Source: Empedobacter brevis_A (GTDB lineage Bacteria; Bacteroidota; Bacteroidia; Flavobacteriales; Weeksellaceae). Taken from it: a stretch of DNA of 64,000 nucleotides. Below the pieces are notes generated by a model. The model was given only the letters and a program-made list of their open reading frames with translations. It did not search any database and was not told the origin of the DNA. The stretch is from positions 190,844 to 254,843 of the forward strand of contig NZ_CBCPHV010000006.1 in assembly GCF_965118635.1 (NCBI RefSeq), written 5' to 3'. Position numbers and translations under genes: made by a program. Below are positions 59,280 to 64,000 of the stretch, in pieces (within the stretch, counting starts at the first letter, position 1; each line of letters starts with the position of its first letter).

Positions 59280-60413
59280 ATGAAAAAAATTCTAAAAATT
59301 TTAATGATTATCATTTTTATCGGTGCTGTAATCGGTGTGATTACTTATTTCGGCAAAAAAAATAGTCAAGAAAATGAAGTTTACGAGACAACGACACCTT
59401 TTATGGGAAATATAGAGGTTAAAGCTGTTGCTACTGGAGAAGTAAAACCATTGGAAACGATAGAAATAAAACCAAATATTTCGGGTGTTATAAAATCTAT
59501 TAATGTTTCCGAAGGTCAATATGTAGAAAAAGGTCAATTGATTTGTGAATTGAAAGTTGTTCCAAATGTACAATCATTAAATGCAGCTCGTCAATCTATC
59601 CAAGCTGCTCAAATTACTGTTGATCAAGAACGACGCAATTTCAATAGAACATCTACTTTGTATAATCAAGGAGTTTTACCTCGTGCCGATTATGATAATT
59701 CAAATGCAGCCTATAAAGCAGCTTTGCAACAACTAAAAGCAGCAGAAAACGATTATAAAGTTGCACAAACTGGAATCGCTCCTGGTTTGGAAGCTTATGC
59801 AACAACACGTATTACAGCGACAACTTCGGGAATGATTTTAGATATTCCTGTTGAGGTTGGGAATATGGTGCAAGAGATTAATAATTTCTCGACAGGAACA
59901 ACAATTGCTACAATGGCAGATGTTAAGAAAATGATTTTTCAAGGAAAAGTTGATGAAGCTGAGGTTGGTAAATTAAGAGAAGGAATGAAGATAAATGTAT
60001 CAATTGGTGCAATTCCAAATAAAACTTTTACAGCTATTTTAGATTTTATTTCTCCTCAAGGAGTTGCGAATAATGGAGTAGTGCAGTTCGAAATAAAAGC
60101 GCCAGTTCAACTAGATTCAGATAATTTTATTCGCGCAGGATATTCTGCCAATGCCGAAGTTGTAACGCAAGAAGCTAAAAATGTATTATTAATAAAATCG
60201 GCTCATGTTCGTTATGATGAAAACCAAAAACCTTATGTAGAGATTCTGAAATCTGGTAAAGGTCAAGATGCGAAATATGAAAAGAAATACATCACGCTTG
60301 GAATTACAGATGGCGTTAATGTTCAAGTAAAATATGGATTGAAAAAAGAAGATAAAATTAAAATTTGGAATACAGATTTAGAAAAAGATAAAAAAGGTAA
60401 CGGACCTCACTAA
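59280..60413 (+). CDS. HlyD/RND-type periplasmic adaptor (membrane fusion protein)
   Basis: 377 residues. An N-terminal membrane anchor (about 5-25), then a split lipoyl domain (EIKPNISGVIKSINVSEGQY near 62, and its second half TATTSGMILDIPVEVGNMVQ near 178), a long alpha-helical hairpin (about 98-160) and the beta-barrel and membrane-proximal domains. This MacA-like adaptor connects the ABC pump with an outer-membrane channel; no TolC-like gene is in the window. Last gene of the operon. Confidence 0.93.
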   Translation: MKKILKILMIIIFIGAVIGVITYFGKKNSQENEVYETTTPFMGNIEVKAVATGEVKPLETIEIKPNISGVIKSINVSEGQYVEKGQLICELKVVPNVQSLNAARQSIQAAQITVDQERRNFNRTSTLYNQGVLPRADYDNSNAAYKAALQQLKAAENDYKVAQTGIAPGLEAYATTRITATTSGMILDIPVEVGNMVQEINNFSTGTTIATMADVKKMIFQGKVDEAEVGKLREGMKINVSIGAIPNKTFTAILDFISPQGVANNGVVQFEIKAPVQLDSDNFIRAGYSANAEVVTQEAKNVLLIKSAHVRYDENQKPYVEILKSGKGQDAKYEKKYITLGITDGVNVQVKYGLKKEDKIKIWNTDLEKDKKGNGPH

Positions 60414-60423
60414 TAATTTTTAA

Positions 60424-60455
60424 AAAAAAGAGAACAAATTTGTTCTCTTTTTTTG
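60424..60455. terminator. Bidirectional terminator after the efflux operon
   Basis: A 14-bp self-complementary stem around AGAGAACAAATTTGTTCTCT with A-run and T-run; it also lies 25 bases after the convergent nitroreductase gene. Confidence 0.9.
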
Positions 60456-60479
60456 TATTTAATGAATGTTTAATTTCCT

Positions 60480-61082
60480 TTAAATTGATTGAATAACTTT
60501 ATCCATCTCAAATCGAGATTTTGGTGATACACTAGGATGTGCGTAATCATTTTTGTCAGCATAACCCACTGTAACAGCAAATAAAGGTTCATATCCATCA
60601 TCAGATAAAATTTCTTTGTATGATTTTTTATTAATACCTTCCATTGGCGTAGCATCTAATCCCATGCTAATACATGCACTCAAAAAGTAACCAAGAGAAA
60701 TATAAACTTGATGTTCCATCCAAGCTTTTACAGCTTCATCTCCATTCGATTTTACCAAAGGTTCATAAAAACCTTTTATTAATGATTCAGGAAGAATAGA
60801 AAGATTTTGTTTCTCAAAATCTTGTACATTCTCCATTACGCTAAAAACAACTAAAAGATCAACATCATTTATCGATTTTTCGTTCGAATAAGATTGTGCA
60901 GCCAATTGTTTTTTTACATCTTTATCTGTAACAAATGTAAATTTCCAAGGTTGACTATTTATCGATGAAGGACTTAATCGAATAATTTCTTTTAATTCTT
61001 CAATTTGTTCTGCCGAAATATTTTTAGTAGTATCATATTTTTTTGTTGCATATCTACTTTTCGCAAGATCTAAAAAACTCAT
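60480..61082 (-). CDS. Nitroreductase family NAD(P)H-dependent flavoprotein
   Basis: 200 residues, the size of NfsB-like enzymes. Seen: RYATKKYDTTKNISAEQIEE near residue 10, LSPSSINSQPWKFTFVTDKD (FMN binding) near 35, GYFLSACISMGLDATPMEGI near 134 and AVTVGYADKNDYAHP near 172. Such FMN enzymes reduce nitroaromatics and quinones with NAD(P)H in the cytosol. The gene is divergent from an HxlR regulator with interlocked promoters, so quinone- or electrophile-induced expression is likely. Confidence 0.93.
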   Translation of the reverse strand: MSFLDLAKSRYATKKYDTTKNISAEQIEELKEIIRLSPSSINSQPWKFTFVTDKDVKKQLAAQSYSNEKSINDVDLLVVFSVMENVQDFEKQNLSILPESLIKGFYEPLVKSNGDEAVKAWMEHQVYISLGYFLSACISMGLDATPMEGINKKSYKEILSDDGYEPLFAVTVGYADKNDYAHPSVSPKSRFEMDKVIQSI

Positions 61083-61099
61083 AAATTTTATTTTTTTTA

Positions 61100-61136
61100 T
61101 ACTATACTTTTTATTGTTGCAAAATTAAGTATAGTA
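61100..61136. promoter_or_regulatory. Inverted repeat, probable HxlR operator
   Basis: TACTATACTT (61100-61109) and AAGTATAGTA (61127-61136) are perfect 10-bp arms with 17 bases between them. The right arm lies in the spacer shared by both divergent promoters. Operators of YodB-type HxlR proteins also start with TACTAT. Confidence 0.65.
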
Positions 61137-61150
61137 ATTTACATTTGCAA
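61117..61150. promoter_or_regulatory. Two interlocked face-to-face promoters
   Basis: Plus strand (HxlR gene): TTG at 61117-61119, 20 bases, TACATTTG at 61140-61147. Minus strand (nitroreductase): TTG at 61150-61148, 20 bases, TAATTTTG at 61127-61120. All four elements are on consensus with equal spacing. Confidence 0.7.
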
Positions 61151-61175
61151 TAACAGTCGAAATTGATAGTAGCAG

Positions 61176-61523
61176 ATGTATTGTATAGATAATAAAGAAT
61201 TTCCATGTTCCACTAGTTTGACAATGAAATATATAGGAGGTAAATGGAAAGCTGTAATTCTTATTCATTTAATAGAAAAAAAACGTTACAGCGAATTGAG
61301 AAAAGAATGTAAAATGATAACTGAAAGGACATTGAGTTTACATTTAAAAGAAATGGAAGCAGATGGTTTGATTACTCGAACTGTACACACGAACAAACCT
61401 CCATTAAAAGTTGATTATGAATTAACAGATTTTGGAAGAACACTTATTCCTGTATTGGAAGCAATTGCGCAATGGGGAAAAGAAACAGCAGAGAAGAGTG
61501 ATAGAATAAGTGTAATAGAATAA
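61176..61523 (+). CDS. HxlR family winged-helix regulator
   Basis: 115 residues. HxlR pattern: an N-terminal cysteine before the recognition core (EFPCSTSLTMKYIGGKWKAV), then LIHLIEKKRYSELRKECKMI, TERTLSLHLKEMEADGLITR and a C-terminal dimer helix. In Bacillus YodB and CatR the conserved N-terminal Cys senses quinones and diamide; here C11 is the equivalent and C3 an additional one. Divergent from the nitroreductase, as in the YodB regulon, so thiol-switch repression is inferred. Confidence 0.92.
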   Translation: MYCIDNKEFPCSTSLTMKYIGGKWKAVILIHLIEKKRYSELRKECKMITERTLSLHLKEMEADGLITRTVHTNKPPLKVDYELTDFGRTLIPVLEAIAQWGKETAEKSDRISVIE

Positions 61524-61644
61524 TCAATAAATAAATTTTTAATGAAGTTTAGAATCCATTTTAAAAACTTAAATTAGTTTTTTTATTACAATAGATGTAT
61601 CTTATAAAAATATATTTAGATTAATGATGCATAATTAGCTATAA

Positions 61645-63126
61645 ATGAAAAAAATATTATTATTCATATTCTTAATTTTACTAATACAAACTTCATATTC
61701 TCAAAATTTTGGAAATTTTCCTAAAATAGAAATGGAAAAACTTCACCGAGATTTAGATTTATTATATCAAGGTTTAGACAAATTTCATTCAGGAATGTAT
61801 TGGTATACACCAAAAGATAGTGTTGATATTGCTTTTCAGAATGCAAAAAATAAAATCTCTACTAACCTTAATGTTTTCGAATTTTATAAAATAATTGCGC
61901 CATTAGTAGCATTGTCAAGAGAAGATCACACAGATATTCTATTGCCAAAAGAAATGAAAAATGAAATTAATACAAATGATAATATTCGTTTTCTTCCTTT
62001 AACAATCGTTTTTTTAGGTGATAAATTATATTGTGTTGATAATGTTTCAAATGATTCCACAAAAATAGAAAATCTTGAAATAGAAAAAATAAATGGAGAA
62101 ACGCCAAAAGAAATAGTTACAAAAATCGGAAATTTATTTGCTTCTGATGGATTTATTAAAGCTGTTAAATATAATGATTTAGTTGGGTTTAATTTCTCTA
62201 GAAATTATTATTACTACTATGGAATAATAGATAAATACGAAGTAAAGTTTAAAGAAATTTCAGCGCCTATTATAATTAATTCATTATCAATTAGTCAAAT
62301 TAATGCTAATTTTAAAAAGAAAAACAAAATTAGTATAAGAAAGCCAGAGAAAGATCCTTTACAATTCAAAATTATAAATGCGAAAACGGCATATTTAGAT
62401 ATTCAAACTTTTTCAAATAGTGATATTAAAAAAGAAAGCAAATATAAAAGTTTAAAAAAATTTTTAAATCAAAGTTTTACTGAAATAAAAGAAAAAAATA
62501 TTGAAAATGTAATCATTGATATTAGTGAAAATGGAGGAGGAACAGAAGGAAATGAAGGATTGTTGTATTCATATTTTGGAGAGAATTATCAAAAATATTT
62601 GAAAGTAAAAGCAAAAACTCAAAAAGTAGTTCTTAATAACTAAATTGATAAACCTATAAAACTTAAAGTATTCGGATTTTTAGAGCGATTTTTTGTGAAT
62701 AAAAAAATGAAAGATGGAAGTTTTGAAAGAAAAAATAATATTGGATTAGGGCTTATGGCATACAAAAAAGAACCAAAATATAAGTTTAAAGTCAATGTTT
62801 ATGTTCTCATTAGTCCAAAAACATATTCTGGTGCGAGTGAATTTTCAAATATGATGTATTCAAAAGGTTTGGCAATATTTATTGGACAAGAAACAGGTGG
62901 AGGATATTATGGAAATACAAGTGGATATAGTCAAAATCTAACTTTGCCAAATTCTAAAATAACCATTGAGATTCCAGCTTTACAATTTGTTATGAATGTT
63001 GAACCAAAATTACCTTTTGGAAGTGGAGTAAAACCAAATTACGAAATAATTCCCACAATAAGTCAATATCTAAATCAAGAAAACATTCGTTTGGATTTTG
63101 CATTAAAATTAATTGAAAAACAATAA
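61645..63126 (+). pseudogene. S41 family peptidase interrupted by one in-frame stop codon
   Basis: The reading frame 61645-63126 is continuous except for TAA at 62641-62643 (sequence ... VVLNN stop IDKPIKLKVFGFL ...). Signal peptide (about 1-19, MKKILLFIFLILLIQTSYSQ). The N-terminal helical domain and the PDZ-like region are before the stop; the S41 protease core after it: NVYVLISPKTYSGASEFSNM (catalytic Ser), GQETGGGYYGNTSGYSQNLT and LPFGSGVKPNYEII. The upstream fragment alone (332 residues) lacks the catalytic serine. Likely a recent nonsense mutation (for example CAA or AAA to TAA) or a sequencing error. Confidence 0.85.
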
Positions 63127-63229
63127 TAGTTCAGAAAGTTTTTGTTCTTAATTTAGTAAAGTAAAAAATAGGCTTCGTTATTATATTAATGAAACGATTC
63201 CTTTTATAAATATCTTCAAATCATACTAA

Positions 63230-63709
63230 ATGAAAGAACATAAATACCAATCAAAAATTGAATGGACAGGAAATAAAGGGTCTGGAACAGAGAATTATAG
63301 AAATTATGAAAGAAGCCATAATATAATTATAGAAAATAAACCTACAATTCTAGGTACATCCGACGTTGCTTTTCGAGGTGATAAGAATAAACATAATCCT
63401 GAAGATTTTTTAGTATCATCTCTTTCATCATGTCATATGTTGTGGTATTTGCATTTTTGTTCCGTAAACAATATTATTGTAGAAGAATATAGCGATATTG
63501 CAGAAGGAATTATGGTGGAAGAACCAGATGGAAAAGGTTATTTCAAAGAAGTTCTATTAAATCCAATAGTAACTGTTAAAAGTCAAGAAATGGCAGAAAT
63601 GGCTCTCGAATTACATAAAAAAGCGAATGAATATTGTTTTATTGCCAATTCTGTTAACTTTCCTGTTAAGCATCAACCAAAAATAAATTTCAAGTCAAAT
63701 TTTAAGTAA
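63230..63709 (+). CDS. OsmC family protein (peroxide-scavenging type)
   Basis: 159 residues. The OsmC pattern is visible: FRGDKNKHNPEDFLVSSLSS (conserved NPE), the first cysteine in SSCHMLWYLHFC near residue 63, and the second in HKKANEYCFIANSV near 134. Paired cysteines reduce organic hydroperoxides. Cytosolic, single gene; 102 bases separate it from the broken S41 gene. After it, 63710-64000 is AT-rich with no gene, hairpin or promoter I can support. Confidence 0.88.
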   Translation: MKEHKYQSKIEWTGNKGSGTENYRNYERSHNIIIENKPTILGTSDVAFRGDKNKHNPEDFLVSSLSSCHMLWYLHFCSVNNIIVEEYSDIAEGIMVEEPDGKGYFKEVLLNPIVTVKSQEMAEMALELHKKANEYCFIANSVNFPVKHQPKINFKSNFK

Positions 63710-64000
63710 CTTTTTACAATTTAAGAAATCTAAGAAGAATTCTACATTTATAATTTTATAAATTTTAGTTCATTCAATTTCTTATTTTGATGCTAAACTA
63801 TTTGTAATATTCTAATTTCATATAAATCTGATAAAATAAAACGATGCTTATTAAAGTGAATTTTACAAGCAATTAATCTTGATTACAATCATTTTTACTT
63901 TAATATATGCAAAAACTAATCTTCTATTTTCTGATAAGAGCTAATCATTTCTTTATTTTAATGAAGAGTTAAAGTTTAAATTGAGCTTAAATAGATTTTA

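Noticed and set aside
1..64000. CRISPR arrays, prophage, insertion sequences, tRNA and rRNA genes
   Set aside because: No spaced direct repeats, no transposase, integrase or phage structural genes, and no cloverleaf or rRNA sequence were seen on either strand. The holin-family protein at 8093-8434 is a chromosomal membrane family, not evidence of a phage.
63710..64000. Partial gene at the right edge
   Set aside because: All frames on both strands contain early stops and no motif was recognised.

Overview
The window looks like chromosome from a low-GC member of the Bacteroidota, class Flavobacteriia, probably the Weeksellaceae and perhaps close to Empedobacter (the genus is an inference). The reasons are: very AT-rich intergenic DNA; promoters with the Bacteroidota -7 element TAnnTTTG, often only a few bases before the start codon and without a Shine-Dalgarno sequence; a type IX secretion (T9SS) sorting tail; two TonB-dependent receptors with carboxypeptidase-like N-terminal domains; flavobacterial families such as HYC_CC_PP and DUF6150; and a fused ResB/CcsA cytochrome c maturation protein. 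I see no prophage, insertion sequence, CRISPR array, tRNA or rRNA. Most of the window is ordinary core genome with small accessory patches.

Layout. 1-10 kb: 5' end of a thiolase, a secreted M28 peptidase, a gene-free stretch with a candidate structured RNA, three unknown genes, a 2OG-Fe(II) oxygenase, hemF, a truncated rtcB abutting a WYL regulator, a small membrane protein and glyS. 10-18 kb: a probable copper operon (HYC_CC_PP protein, TonB receptor, HMA protein), a stand-alone MnmA C-terminal domain, a T9SS-exported endonuclease I, and dnaJ/grpE. 18-30 kb: a MITE-like repeat, an M23 peptidase overlapping a TonB receptor, a DUF4349 lipoprotein, a coiled-coil protein with zapA, a 6S-like RNA, rny, nrdB-nrdA and a DUF6150 protein. 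30-41 kb: an LLM oxidoreductase, miaE, a glycosyltransferase, a sulfur module (TauE/SafE exporter, TPMT-like methyltransferase, MBL-rhodanese protein) and a pair of M16 peptidases. 41-52 kb: a TetR/DUF1348 pair, ccsBA, umuC-umuD, lipoproteins, a beta-helix protein, rpmE2 and proline dehydrogenase. 52-64 kb: priA, a GbsR-type regulator with two small membrane paralogues divergent from an ABC/HlyD efflux operon, a nitroreductase/HxlR divergent pair, an S41 peptidase broken by one stop codon, and an OsmC protein.

The most unusual points are these. (1) rtcB and the WYL gene meet at a junction that looks like a deletion between two copies of a 9-bp sequence; it removes the 5' part of rtcB and the natural start of the regulator. 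(2) A minus-strand, hairpin-rich candidate RNA lies at 1702-1877. (3) The nitroreductase and HxlR promoters interlock face to face around a 10-bp inverted repeat. (4) A TetR operator covers the -33 element of its own gene. (5) A 20-bp block is identical upstream of two unrelated genes. (6) A 25-codon ORF sits behind a textbook promoter ahead of rpmE2. All function calls come from reading motifs by eye; no database search was run.
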